Shown one piece after another: positions 34,105-42,860 of a DNA stretch of 49,727 nt; the stretch's first letter is position 1, and each line of letters begins with the position of its first letter. Made by a program: the position numbers and the translations under genes. The stretch covers positions 1 to 49,727 of the forward strand of contig NZ_QXQP01000011.1 of assembly GCF_003660265.1 (NCBI RefSeq). The letters are read 5' to 3'. The stretch comes from Helicobacter mehlei (GTDB lineage: Bacteria; Campylobacterota; Campylobacteria; Campylobacterales; Helicobacteraceae). Below the pieces are notes generated by a model. The model was given only the letters and a program-made list of their open reading frames with translations, was not told where the DNA came from and searched no databases.

Positions 34105-35016
34105 ATGTATTCAGCCAAAAAATCTCTTTTCTTAGATCATTTGCGATCGCAAAAACGGCACTATAAACGCTACACTAAAAGCCCTTTGCGCTATGGCGGG
34201 GGTAAATCTTTGGCGGTGGGCTTTATCTTAGAACACATGCCCGCTCGCCTCACAAGGGTTATTAGCCCTTTTATGGGCGGAGGGAGTGTGGAAATCGCCT
34301 GTGCTAGAGAACTGGGCTTAGAGGTGTTGGCTTTTGACATTTTTGATATTTTGGTGAATTTTTGGCAGGTGCTCTTAAAAGATAAAGCGCGTCTTTATGA
34401 AGCCCTGCTTGCGCTAAAACCCACGCAAGACACTTATAACACCATTAAAACCGAGCTCAAAGCGCATTATCAAAAAGAGCGCGTGTTAGACCCGCTCACT
34501 TTGGCGCGGGATTATTATTTTAACTTCAACTTGAGTTATGGCCCCGGGTTTTTGGGCTGGATGAGTAAGATTTATACCGATGAAAAACGCTACTATAACG
34601 CCCTAGCTAAGTTAAAAAACTTTGATGCCCCCACTTTAAGCGTGCAATGTGCAGACTTTAAGGAAGTGCTTTTAGCCTACCCTAATGACTTTGCCTATTT
34701 AGACCCACCTTACTTTTTAGAGGGAGATTCTAAGATGTTTAAAGGGATTTATCCCATGCGCAATTTTCCCATACACCATAATGGTTTTGCCCATGAGCAA
34801 TTAGCCCAAATGCTTAAAAATCGCCCCGGACCCTTTATTTTGAGTTATAATGATTGCGCCTTTGTACGGGAGGCGTATCAAGATTTTAACATTGTTGAAT
34901 TGGCATGGCAATACACGATGGGGCAGGGAGAAACCAGAATGGGCAAAAACCGCCTTGAGCGGGGCGATGTGGGGTATGTGAAAAAGTCTCATGAACTTTT
35001 AATTATTAAGGAGTGA
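34105..35016 (+). CDS. Adenine-N6 DNA methyltransferase (D12/Dam class)
   Basis: 303 residues. SAM-binding motifs SPLRYGGGKS (motif X) near residue 25 and SPFMGGGSVEI (motif I), and catalytic DPPYF (motif IV) near residue 210: the alpha-group order of Dam, DpnM, NlaIII and EcoRV methyltransferases. The frame is open upstream to 34060, but ATG 34105 has a purine-rich G5 block upstream. The target sequence cannot be read from the protein. The stop overlaps the ribosome site of the next gene, so the two form a restriction-modification pair. Confidence 0.88.
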   Translation: MYSAKKSLFLDHLRSQKRHYKRYTKSPLRYGGGKSLAVGFILEHMPARLTRVISPFMGGGSVEIACARELGLEVLAFDIFDILVNFWQVLLKDKARLYEALLALKPTQDTYNTIKTELKAHYQKERVLDPLTLARDYYFNFNLSYGPGFLGWMSKIYTDEKRYYNALAKLKNFDAPTLSVQCADFKEVLLAYPNDFAYLDPPYFLEGDSKMFKGIYPMRNFPIHHNGFAHEQLAQMLKNRPGPFILSYNDCAFVREAYQDFNIVELAWQYTMGQGETRMGKNRLERGDVGYVKKSHELLIIKE

Positions 35017-35018
35017 AA

Positions 35019-35642
35019 ATGCGCATTTTAGAAGTCAAAACAGCCTTTAAAATCGCAGATGTGGAGTTTGTGCCCGGTAGTACAAAACTTAACTTCAATT
35101 ATCTTAAAGAATTGAAAGATGAAGACCACAATCCCCTACCCCAAAGCATTCTGACTAAAAATATCGCCCGGGTGTATTTAATTGTTGTGGATGGGATGAT
35201 TAAAAAGATCGGGGGCTCTCAAGCACAAGGGGGGATTAAAAACACCCTGGAAATTTATAGAGATGGGGGTGTGAAAGGGAGACCGAGCATCCGCAGTTTT
35301 GGGATTTGGTATTTTCTCTACCACACCATTTTATCGGGCAAAAAGATAGAATTTTACATGATTTATCAAGATAATTTTAAGGCGCATGTTAAAGGCTTAT
35401 TGGGGCTACACGAAGTGCCTGAGCCTTCTCTTAGCTATAAATTTTTAGAAAATGCGTGTCTATTAGATTACCAAAAAGTGATGGGGTGTTACCCTGAGTG
35501 GAATGTCCAAGAGCAGGGCAAGGATTGGCCCAGTGAGGCTAAAGACACCCACGCCCGCCTTTTACAAAACGCCCAAACTAGAAAAAAGAAAATAACAAGG
35601 GGTGTGGTGCAAAGCCCTAAAGGCACAGATGGGGGAGATTAG
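35019..35642 (+). CDS. Probable restriction endonuclease, GIY-YIG-like
   Basis: 207 residues from ATG 35019 (AAGGAG at good spacing). It directly follows the methyltransferase, the usual place of the cognate nuclease. ARVYLIVVDG followed by IKKIGGSQ lies where GIY and YIG motifs would be, and later SYKFLENACLLDYQ then GCYPEWN matches the catalytic Glu and P-x-x-N end of GIY-YIG nucleases. RPSIRSF supplies a candidate Arg. The second motif is degenerate (KIG, not YIG), so the family call is moderate; restriction role is inferred mainly from context. Confidence 0.65.
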   Translation: MRILEVKTAFKIADVEFVPGSTKLNFNYLKELKDEDHNPLPQSILTKNIARVYLIVVDGMIKKIGGSQAQGGIKNTLEIYRDGGVKGRPSIRSFGIWYFLYHTILSGKKIEFYMIYQDNFKAHVKGLLGLHEVPEPSLSYKFLENACLLDYQKVMGCYPEWNVQEQGKDWPSEAKDTHARLLQNAQTRKKKITRGVVQSPKGTDGGD

Positions 35643-35660
35643 TGGGGTTCAAGTGGCAAG

Positions 35661-35906
35661 GTGGCTTTGGCTGTGGTGATCGGGGCTATTGGTGTGGCTG
35701 TCACTGCATTGCTGGTAACTGGAGGCACAGTAGCCCCGGCTAGTGGTGTAGTTGCTGGGGGTGCTGTGGCGGTGCTTGGGTTTCCTGCCACCACTTCGGC
35801 GGTCGCCATTGCCTTTGCAGCCGGCGGGGTGGGGGTGCTGAATAAATTGAGAGGGTATGATCTCAAGAAAATTTCTGACACCCATGTTGTGCTGACAAGA
35901 AGTTAG
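35661..35906 (+). CDS. Tiny Gly/Ala-rich membrane protein
   Basis: 81 residues from a GTG start, 18 bases after the restriction gene. Two long glycine-rich hydrophobic segments (VVIGAIGVAVTALLVTGGTV and AVAIAFAAGGVGVL) precede a short basic tail. The pattern resembles glycine-zipper membrane peptides, holins or class II bacteriocin-like peptides. The start has no strong ribosome site and the family is not recognised; it could also be the remnant of a larger gene. Confidence 0.45.
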   Translation: MALAVVIGAIGVAVTALLVTGGTVAPASGVVAGGAVAVLGFPATTSAVAIAFAAGGVGVLNKLRGYDLKKISDTHVVLTRS

Positions 35907-36106
35907 AATAACATGAGTGCTTCCATAAAAGACACAAGAGATGGTGCCTAGAGCCTATTGTGCTAGTCAAGCATGCATCCTTCTAGTTTTTGTAGGTATT
36001 CTCAATAGCGGGTACACTCTAGATCACCTTAAGGCCTTAAAACGCACCAACTCGATGCCAAATAATAATCATAGCCTCTAGATCTCTTAATACCACTGCC
36101 TTATTC

Positions 36107-36790
36107 TTATTTTTGAGCCTGTTCTGAAGTTTTGATCACCAGTGCATCCACACCATAGGAGTTTTGAGCATTAGGGACTAGGTCTTCTGAGTCTTTGAAA
36201 ATCAGGGGTCTTTGGGGTGTGAGTTCTAGGAGGGTTTTAAAGTTTTGGGGGAAGTAGAGGGCTGGGGCTTTGGCTAAAATGCTTGTCTTGAGTTCTTTAG
36301 GGGTGGCCACCTCCACAATGCCAAGCAACCCCAAGCGCACGCTATACTCTAATATCTCCTTGAGGTTTTTTGCCAATAAAGAGGCGTTGAGTAAGAGCGC
36401 ATCAGCCCCATGTACCAAGGACTCTAAGATTTGATACTGGCTCATAAAATAATCTTTGTGAATCAAGGGTTTAGGGCTCAAGCGGCGTATATAGCCCAGT
36501 AAGTCTAGCACTTCTAGGGCAGGCATGCCCTGCGTGTAGAGGGGAGTAAAATCCAGCAAAAGAGCACGTGCATTGTCTGCTTGTTCGAGTTTTTCTAATA
36601 AAAATTCCAAATCCCAGTTAGCATTAAGATATAAAATAGAGTGGGCAATCTCTTGAGAGGGAGGGCGTTTCAAGTCTTCTAATGCGAGTCTGGGGACATA
36701 TGGGTTATAGGCCAAACTCCTGCCCAAGAGTTCAAAGGGGGTTAGGGATTCCTTGATCTCTAGGTAAGCTTGAAGGGTCTTTATTGGCAC
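36107..36790 (-). CDS. Degenerate TrpC-like barrel protein
   Basis: 227 residues. KPLIHKDYFMSQYQILES and GADALLLNAS, then LGLLGIVEVATPKELK, align by eye with indole-3-glycerol phosphate synthase (VLRKDFIIDPYQI..GADAILL, ..LVEVHDEEEL). Other catalytic elements are missing: the AEIKKASPS stretch is replaced, and there is no NNR motif. It is therefore probably a non-catalytic or repurposed barrel and not the tryptophan pathway enzyme. Start and end overlap the TPR gene by 10 bases, so they are co-expressed. Confidence 0.6.
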   Translation of the reverse strand: MPIKTLQAYLEIKESLTPFELLGRSLAYNPYVPRLALEDLKRPPSQEIAHSILYLNANWDLEFLLEKLEQADNARALLLDFTPLYTQGMPALEVLDLLGYIRRLSPKPLIHKDYFMSQYQILESLVHGADALLLNASLLAKNLKEILEYSVRLGLLGIVEVATPKELKTSILAKAPALYFPQNFKTLLELTPQRPLIFKDSEDLVPNAQNSYGVDALVIKTSEQAQK

Positions 36791-38073
36791 GCGGCAATGG
36801 ATTTAGAATGGGCTTTTAGCTCGGGTTGGGAGTTGATCTCCTCTTCAGAAATGCTAAAAAAGAGTTTTTTGGCTTCAGAGCAACTACCCAGCTTGTAATA
36901 CCCCCATGCCAGCGAGTCGATGTAGAAAATCGAATCGGGCTCGATTTTTAAAGCCACCTTGACATAATCAATGCCTTTTTTAATGTCTAAATCGTATTCG
37001 ATGAGGGAATAGCCCAAAAAGTTATAAAAGAAGGCATCTTGCCCATCTAAATCGCCCTTGGTTTTGATCAAGGCTTGCTTGCGTTGCATAATCGCCTGTT
37101 CTAATTTTTTGGTGATTTGGATCACATCAGATTTTTGGAGGGCGTTATTGGCACTCAAATCCTCATAGGTGTAAATAGCCTCTAGGGCTAAAAACTTCGG
37201 GTCTTTCTGTTCGTTGTAGATCAGGCCCGCTTGTTTGGCAGCTAGGGCAAATTTTTTCTGGGCGGTGTAGAGGTCTAGGAGCAAACGGCGATCGAAGGGG
37301 TAGCTTTGGGCAATTTGCTGGGCTTTGTCAAATTCTTTGAGCAAAACCAAGACGCCGATATAAAGCTGGGCATTGCGCACAACGGGTTCTTTCTCGTAGA
37401 GTTCGCCAAATACCCTTTTAGCAACTTGTAACTCATTGAGCTGGATAAGTGTATTAAAACTCCTTTGGCACAAATCGGGCGAACAGCCGTATTTTTCTAA
37501 ATGTGAGGAGAGCAAATCGATCGCCTCTTGTTGGCTGTTTTGCACAAAAAAAATTGTAATGAGTTTTTCTAGGCTATCTTCGTCATGGGCTTGGTTGTAA
37601 ATCTTGTTGAAAATCTCAAAAGCTTTGCTGTAATTTTTCTGCCCCAAATAGAGCGAGCCCAAGACACTATCCAACATCAAAGATTTATCTTCTTTGCGGA
37701 TTTTTTCTAGCAAGCTAATCGCCTTATCAATCTGCCCAGTTTTAATATAACCATCTACTAGGATTTTATTGATGTAAATATCCTTATCGTTTTTGGTAAC
37801 CTTTTTGTAGAGCATCGCAAGCTCTACGGCTGTGTTGATGTCGCCCAAGCTAGCCGCCGAGATGGCTGCCTCTTTGGCATATAGAATATTGTTGGTTTCT
37901 TTGTAAAGACGCAAATAACCCTTTTTGGCTGTGGCAAAATCCCCGCGTTGGAAGGCATCTGAAGTGATGAGGATTTGTTGATCCTCTGTTAAGCCTTGTG
38001 CCATCAAAGCCGTGCTACAAAACACTGCCCCCAATGCCAAGCACCATTTTTGATAAAATCTCTGCTGTTTCAT
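36781..38073 (-). CDS. Secreted TPR-repeat protein
   Basis: 430 residues with a signal peptide (KWCLALGAVFCSTALMAQG). The mature part is a chain of tetratricopeptide-like helices, for example GDFATAKKGYLRLYKETNN, GQIDKAISLLEKI, KNYSKAFEIFNKIY and, near the end, DSLAWGYYKLGSCSEAKKLF. It is probably a periplasmic protein-interaction scaffold. Coupled to the TrpC-like gene downstream. Function unknown. Confidence 0.78.
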   Translation of the reverse strand: MKQQRFYQKWCLALGAVFCSTALMAQGLTEDQQILITSDAFQRGDFATAKKGYLRLYKETNNILYAKEAAISAASLGDINTAVELAMLYKKVTKNDKDIYINKILVDGYIKTGQIDKAISLLEKIRKEDKSLMLDSVLGSLYLGQKNYSKAFEIFNKIYNQAHDEDSLEKLITIFFVQNSQQEAIDLLSSHLEKYGCSPDLCQRSFNTLIQLNELQVAKRVFGELYEKEPVVRNAQLYIGVLVLLKEFDKAQQIAQSYPFDRRLLLDLYTAQKKFALAAKQAGLIYNEQKDPKFLALEAIYTYEDLSANNALQKSDVIQITKKLEQAIMQRKQALIKTKGDLDGQDAFFYNFLGYSLIEYDLDIKKGIDYVKVALKIEPDSIFYIDSLAWGYYKLGSCSEAKKLFFSISEEEINSQPELKAHSKSIAACQ

Positions 38074-38135
38074 CCAACCTCTTTAGTTTTTTTTAAAAAT
38101 CCCTAGACTATATCATAAAATCCATCTTTTTTGGA

Positions 38136-38507
38136 CTAATCCATGCGCACGCCCGGGCATAGGGCTAGAAGCTTTTCACGGTTAGTTTTAAAGCATTCCC
38201 AAAAGGGAAAAGTTTGGCACTGCTTGGGGCGCACGGGGTAAATGGCGCAACGTTTGGTTGGCTCATCTAAGAATACACATGCATAACCAGAGGAGAGCAA
38301 CGCCCTTTTTTCTAATAAGCTATAGGCATTGCCCACTCGTCTGACATAGCGTAGGGTAAAAGTTTCAAAGGGCATGTTTAAAAAAAGACTGATCGCTTTT
38401 AGTTCGGCAATACTAGCAAAAACATACCCTTCTGCCCCCAAACAACAGCGTGCCCCACAAGAATCGCATGCCTTAGAATCAAAGCTAAAATTAAATCCTT
38501 GTTCCAT
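38136..38507 (-). CDS. YkgJ-family cysteine-cluster protein
   Basis: 123 residues with the family's cysteine pattern: CDSCGARCC at the N-terminus, CVFLDEPTKRCAIYPVRPKQC in the middle and LCPG at the end (each quoted only in part in alignments). The family (UPF0153/YkgJ) is thought to bind zinc or an Fe-S cluster; function is unclear. It follows the Pil-like trio by 8 bases and may belong to that transcript (HP0274 by position). Confidence 0.8.
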   Translation of the reverse strand: MEQGFNFSFDSKACDSCGARCCLGAEGYVFASIAELKAISLFLNMPFETFTLRYVRRVGNAYSLLEKRALLSSGYACVFLDEPTKRCAIYPVRPKQCQTFPFWECFKTNREKLLALCPGVRMD

Positions 38508-38515
38508 GTTCTACC

Positions 38516-39082
38516 TTAAGGACGATCCACTTGATATTCAATGTGAATGACAAAACCCATTTTAAAATAGTTGCCTTGTTTGGTGATGCTAACAGGTAAC
38601 TCAATCTTGGTATAGCTAAGATTCACCAAATGATCTAAAAAAGCATAAAAATCTTTTAGAGATTGGGCATGCACGCCCACGTCCAAACTATCATAGATGA
38701 CATGCTTGATGGGATCCACTCTTCTAGCTTGTTCTTGAATCGTGATATGGCTAAAATACTGGTTTAAAATCTTGTTGAGCGCACCGGATACCACTTGGTA
38801 GCTTGGATCTTGCAGAATAGCGGTGTTTTTTTGCTTAATATTGCGGTAAGCTTGCAAAGTAGCAAGAAAGCTCTTTTGTTTATAGCTGGAAATCGCTTGT
38901 TTTTGCCTAGATTCGGTGTTTTGCGTGCGGTAATTCTCCATTTTAGGCCAAAGCCAAATACGGATGCCCACCAGAGTTACTAAGGTAAAAACGAGAGTTA
39001 AAATAAAATTTTTGAGGAGTCGTTGGAATAAAATATCCTTGCGGTATTTACTCTCATAGGTCAAGCTATCGCTTTGATCCAT
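38516..39082 (-). CDS. PilO-like membrane protein
   Basis: 188 residues from ATG 39082, overlapping the previous stop (TGATG). It has a basic cytoplasmic start, one membrane helix (ILTLVFTLVTLVGIRIWLW, ~27-45), a coiled coil, then an alpha/beta domain (QSLKDFYAFLDHLVNLSYTK, ending in FVIHIEYQVD). This is the bitopic plan and size of PilO/GspM proteins of type IV pilus and type II secretion platforms. Assignment rests on architecture and gene order rather than conserved residues. HP0273 by position. Confidence 0.55.
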   Translation of the reverse strand: MDQSDSLTYESKYRKDILFQRLLKNFILTLVFTLVTLVGIRIWLWPKMENYRTQNTESRQKQAISSYKQKSFLATLQAYRNIKQKNTAILQDPSYQVVSGALNKILNQYFSHITIQEQARRVDPIKHVIYDSLDVGVHAQSLKDFYAFLDHLVNLSYTKIELPVSITKQGNYFKMGFVIHIEYQVDRP

Positions 39083-39609
39083 CAATCTCCTTTTTGCTCG
39101 ATAAAGGGCAACACAGATGAATTGGTCGAAACAAAGTGCAACCAACCATTTTTAAGGGGCGTAAATTCTGTATGGCTATTTTCAAAGATCGCATCGAGGC
39201 GTTGCTGGAGCGTGGTTTTAAAGGTGTCTTTAGAGGGGACAATGCCCGTAATGGTGAGACTAGCATAGTCAATGGTGATGGATTGGATAGTGATCACATC
39301 GGGGATAATGCTCAAAATACCCTTGATGGATTCTTTGACATTGATCGTGTAAGCGGATTTATCCTTAACATTTTGGACAGCCTGTGCCACCTGCAAGATT
39401 TCTTGCTTGAGGCGTTTATCGCGGTGGTTGTAAATATTACTCTCGATTTGATAAACATCGGTCGCACGGTTGGTGGCCTTAGTGTAGTGGCGTAAAAAAT
39501 AGGCTAGTCCCCAAATCAGACACAAGGACAAACACATGTAAAAAACCCAAACTTTGGTGAGTAAATCCATCATGTGCTTGGGCGTGGGTTTGCTATAACT
39601 GAACTTCAT
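39082..39609 (-). CDS. PilN-like membrane protein
   Basis: 175 residues: short cytoplasmic tail, one membrane helix (VWVFYMCLSLCLIWGLAYFL, ~20-39), a coiled coil, then a small domain (IPDVITIQSITIDYASLTIT) of the beta-alpha kind seen in PilN/GspL, where SxxxxxxxxxxxxIxG-type strands follow the coil. It overlaps the PilM-like gene by 17 bases and the PilO-like gene by one. The trio keeps the M-N-O order of pilus operons. HP0272 by position. Confidence 0.55.
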   Translation of the reverse strand: MKFSYSKPTPKHMMDLLTKVWVFYMCLSLCLIWGLAYFLRHYTKATNRATDVYQIESNIYNHRDKRLKQEILQVAQAVQNVKDKSAYTINVKESIKGILSIIPDVITIQSITIDYASLTITGIVPSKDTFKTTLQQRLDAIFENSHTEFTPLKNGWLHFVSTNSSVLPFIEQKGD

Positions 39610-40606
39610 TGTAATATTCTTTTTTAGCCAAAATGCTCATCTGCTCGACAAGAGAGATGGGCATTTGCACAATGTCTAGCATAAGCTCATCTTGGAGAAT
39701 TTCTAACATCTTAGGCGAGATTTGATAGGTGTTGAGAATCCAAACCTTCTCAATAAAATCCTGAACCAAGTGGTGCTCATAGACAACTTTCATCGATTCT
39801 TGCAAGAATTTGACAATATCTGCAACATGCACCATGCTATCCACCAAACTTTTAGGGTCTTGCATGTCTGGAGTTGCGGATTCTTTTTGGGAGCCATCTT
39901 GAAAATTGGGATCGATGTGCATCAAATTAGCCTCAATGGAACTCAAAAAAGACTTGAGCAACGCCTCTTCTTTTTCATATTCTTCCTCTTTTTCCTTGCC
40001 CTGTACCTCTAGATGTTCTTTAATAACCTCTAGGGCATACCATTTGCTATAACAAATCTCCTTGTGGTTACTCACCATGACACAAAGCCTAGAGTGTTCC
40101 AATAGCCCATAAATGGCTACATTGTCCTCTAAAATAGGCTTAATGCACGCATAGAGTATTAAAAAGGGCGAAAAGATATAGTCAATGTAGGGCATCACGC
40201 TATTAAAACGCTCTAAATCCTGCTTGAATGATTGTTTTAGAATGAAAAAATAATATTGATCCACCTCTAACAAGAGCACATCTTTTTTACGCACGCCTGC
40301 TAAATGTTTCTCTAGCTCCTCTTTTTTGCACATGCCCTGATCTGTGCTCTTGGACATGCCACACAGATAACAAAAAGGATAGAGTTGGAGATATTCGCGG
40401 GCATTCTTTAAGACTTTGATGGGAATCAAACCATCTTTAACCGGATAAGCCTTATTGGTTACATCCAAAACTTTCTTGCGTTTGAGTCGTTCGATATAGA
40501 CTTGCAAGGTCTCGTGATCCAAATTGAGGCAGATAAACACATTGGAGAAGAAAAAAAAACGGATTCTATCATAAAAGATACCCCTAAAAAAACTCCACAA
40601 ACCCAT
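39593..40606 (-). CDS. PilM-like cytoplasmic protein (divergent)
   Basis: 337 residues, close to PilM length (~350). It has no signal peptide; a hydrophobic N-terminus (FFFFSNVFICLNLD) and a strand-turn-rich first half could correspond to an actin-like fold, but nucleotide-binding motifs of PilM are not clear. An acidic Glu/Lys stretch (~205-220) interrupts the middle. The role is assigned by position before the PilN- and PilO-like genes. ATG overlaps the acyltransferase stop (TAATG). HP0271 by position. Confidence 0.45.
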   Translation of the reverse strand: MGLWSFFRGIFYDRIRFFFFSNVFICLNLDHETLQVYIERLKRKKVLDVTNKAYPVKDGLIPIKVLKNAREYLQLYPFCYLCGMSKSTDQGMCKKEELEKHLAGVRKKDVLLLEVDQYYFFILKQSFKQDLERFNSVMPYIDYIFSPFLILYACIKPILEDNVAIYGLLEHSRLCVMVSNHKEICYSKWYALEVIKEHLEVQGKEKEEEYEKEEALLKSFLSSIEANLMHIDPNFQDGSQKESATPDMQDPKSLVDSMVHVADIVKFLQESMKVVYEHHLVQDFIEKVWILNTYQISPKMLEILQDELMLDIVQMPISLVEQMSILAKKEYYNEVQL

Positions 40607-41226
40607 TAAGAAAGCTCCATGCGTTGTGCGATCAACGCCTTAGCCTCGCTTAACTCCATCTCTTTGGGGATAAAAAAGGGCTCTAGCATATAATAATTGA
40701 CTTGCGAAAAGGGTTTGGGGAGTTGGAAGCGATCCCAAGTCTTGAAGGTAAAGGCATTTTGGAAGATCACACGGCACACTACAACACCCACCCCGCTTTT
40801 TTGGGCCAACGCCACCACGCCATCAGCAATGCTATGATAAGGACCTTTAGGGCCATCGGGAGTCAAGCCTACATCTGCGCCCGCCTTCAAAAGCCTAATC
40901 CCCTCGACCAACACACGCACACCACCTTTTTTACTCGACCCGCGAATCGCGTTAAACCCAAAACATGCATACAGTCTAGCAGCCAGCGTACCATCAAAAT
41001 GTTGGCTGGCCACCACATACAAATTGGGCTTTTTTTTAAGACGCAAGTAGGCAAAAGGCAACATGGCAATCTCACCATGCCAAAAACTAGCAATAAAAGA
41101 AGTGTTTTGCAAACTGCTAGCCAAATGGAAGCGGTTACGGCAAGTCTTAAACAAAAGCCTTAAAATCCAATAGAGCAACACGGGCACAGCCCACAACACA
41201 AGCCCACTTCTAAACCGCTTTAACAA
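40606..41226 (-). CDS. Lysophospholipid acyltransferase-like (DUF374) protein
   Basis: 206 residues with an N-terminal membrane helix. FIASFWHGEIAMLPFAY supplies the acyltransferase His, followed by GSSKKGGVRVLVEGIRLL and LTPDGPKGPYHSIADGVV, the hallmark of the DUF374/LpxL-related group. It probably transfers an acyl chain to a lipid or lipid A precursor at the inner membrane. It lies between miaB and the Pil-like trio in one transcript. Confidence 0.82.
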   Translation of the reverse strand: MLKRFRSGLVLWAVPVLLYWILRLLFKTCRNRFHLASSLQNTSFIASFWHGEIAMLPFAYLRLKKKPNLYVVASQHFDGTLAARLYACFGFNAIRGSSKKGGVRVLVEGIRLLKAGADVGLTPDGPKGPYHSIADGVVALAQKSGVGVVVCRVIFQNAFTFKTWDRFQLPKPFSQVNYYMLEPFFIPKEMELSEAKALIAQRMELS

Positions 41227-41229
41227 GCC

Positions 41230-42543
41230 CTATGCTCCTAAACACAAAGCTCCTCTCAAACTCCCTTTGTGTTGATCGACCACCTTCACAGCGACCAAAT
41301 CGCCCAACTGCACGCCCAAAGCCTCAAAACGCAACAAACGCCCATTATCGCTACGCCCCTCAGCCACACCCTCAGCGGTATTTTCCACCAAGACCTGATG
41401 GACCTTACCCATCTCTTGGGTGGCTTTTTGCTCTAAAATCTCCTTGTGTCTGGCTTGCAGGGTTTCTAAATTGCGTTGGGCAATCTCTTTGGAGACTTGG
41501 TTTTCCCAGCTACCCGCAGGGGTCAGCGGGCGGGGGGAATAGACAAAACTATAGAGTGTATCAAAACGCACCCGTTCTAAAATGTCCAGTGTGTCTTCAA
41601 AATCAGCTTGGCTCTCCCCGGGAAAGCCTATGATAATATCCGTGCTGATCCCCACATCAGGGACTAAAGCCTGTAATCTTGCGATGCGATCTAAATACCA
41701 TTCACGGCTATAGCCTCTTTTCATCGCTTTTAAAATGGCATTTGAGCCACTTTGCAAGGGGATATGGATACTTTTACACACCTTGGGATTGCGTGCAAAG
41801 CATTCCAAAAAGGCATTATCCATGTGTAGGGGGTGGGGGGATGTGAAGCGAATCCGCTCCAAACCCTCAATTTGACTCAAAGCGTCTAGCAAATGATTAA
41901 AATTGACCTTGGGGTGGGCATTGCTAAAGCGCACGCCATAATTATTCACATTCTGCCCTAAGAGCATAATCTCTTTAGCACCCAGTTGCACACGCCTTTG
42001 GGCCTCTTTGAGGATCAAATCCATGGGCACTGAAATCTCTTTACCTCTGGTGTGGGGTACAATGCAATAAGTGCAATGTTTATCACAACCTACAGAAATA
42101 TTAATGAGTGCCTTGAGTTGGCTTTTTTGGGGGGTGGCAAAAACATAGGTGCTATCATCGTGATCCAAACCCACTTCAACGGCTTTAGGCTGGTGGATGA
42201 TCTGGGTGATCTTAGAAGTTTGGCGCGCACCTAGCACAAAATCCACACTCGGGGCTTTTTTTAAAATCTTTGCTCCCATGTGGCTCGCACTGCACCCACA
42301 CACGCCAATTTTGGCCCCGGGTTTTTTGATCTTGGCAAAATGCCCGATCTCTGAAAACAACTTGCGTTCGGGCTTTTCACGTACACTACAAGTGTTGATT
42401 AAGATTAAGTCTGCCTCTTGGGGCCGATTCACGCCCACATAGCCCACCTTGTGCAACTCGCTAGCCAAATGCTCGCTGTCGCGCGTGTTCATCGCACAAC
42501 CCATCGTCTCAATGTAAAGCTTTTTAGTGGCAACTTCTGGCAT
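41230..42543 (-). CDS. miaB: tRNA-2-methylthio-N6-isopentenyladenosine synthase MiaB
   Basis: 437 residues from ATG 42543; the longer frame runs into the neighbour. N-terminal UPF0004 domain with Fe-S cysteines (ETMGCAMNTRDSE, LINTCSVREK, GVCGCSASH), radical-SAM CxxxCxxC in SVGCDKHCTYCIVPHTRG, and a C-terminal TRAM domain (VHQVLVEN). It adds the methylthio group at A37 of tRNAs reading UNN codons. Starts 7 bases after the HP0268-like gene. Confidence 0.95.
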   Translation of the reverse strand: MPEVATKKLYIETMGCAMNTRDSEHLASELHKVGYVGVNRPQEADLILINTCSVREKPERKLFSEIGHFAKIKKPGAKIGVCGCSASHMGAKILKKAPSVDFVLGARQTSKITQIIHQPKAVEVGLDHDDSTYVFATPQKSQLKALINISVGCDKHCTYCIVPHTRGKEISVPMDLILKEAQRRVQLGAKEIMLLGQNVNNYGVRFSNAHPKVNFNHLLDALSQIEGLERIRFTSPHPLHMDNAFLECFARNPKVCKSIHIPLQSGSNAILKAMKRGYSREWYLDRIARLQALVPDVGISTDIIIGFPGESQADFEDTLDILERVRFDTLYSFVYSPRPLTPAGSWENQVSKEIAQRNLETLQARHKEILEQKATQEMGKVHQVLVENTAEGVAEGRSDNGRLLRFEALGVQLGDLVAVKVVDQHKGSLRGALCLGA

Positions 42544-42550
42544 GCGCACC

Positions 42551-42796
42551 CTAGATAACGTGGAGCTGGTAGATAAAATCCTTGTCATCGGTGCTAATCT
42601 GCACCTCAGACAAATAAGCCTTGCACCCCTTTTGGGCCAAGAAATCGACCGCCTCCAACATGTCCCTATGGGTGTTGCTCGGGGCGAAGTAAAAGATATG
42701 CTCTTTGTGTTTGAGGTATTTTTGGTGTAAATCCTCTAAGCTAATGGTGTGGCTCTTGCTCTGCTTGCGATCCGATCTAGCCAAGCGCAACTCCAT
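42551..42796 (-). CDS. HP0268-like small nuclease
   Basis: 81 residues that match my memory of H. pylori HP0268 nearly throughout (HISLEDL-like start, FYFAPSNTHRDMLEAVDFL, EVQISTDDKDFIYQLH). HP0268 was reported as an Smr-like-fold protein with nicking DNase and RNase activity. It sits directly before miaB, as in H. pylori. Confidence 0.85.
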   Translation of the reverse strand: MELRLARSDRKQSKSHTISLEDLHQKYLKHKEHIFYFAPSNTHRDMLEAVDFLAQKGCKAYLSEVQISTDDKDFIYQLHVI

Positions 42797-42860
42797 TTGA
42801 CCCCTTTATAATGGATTAAGCTTGCGAGTATAACGCACTTTGGCTTAAAACACCAAACCC

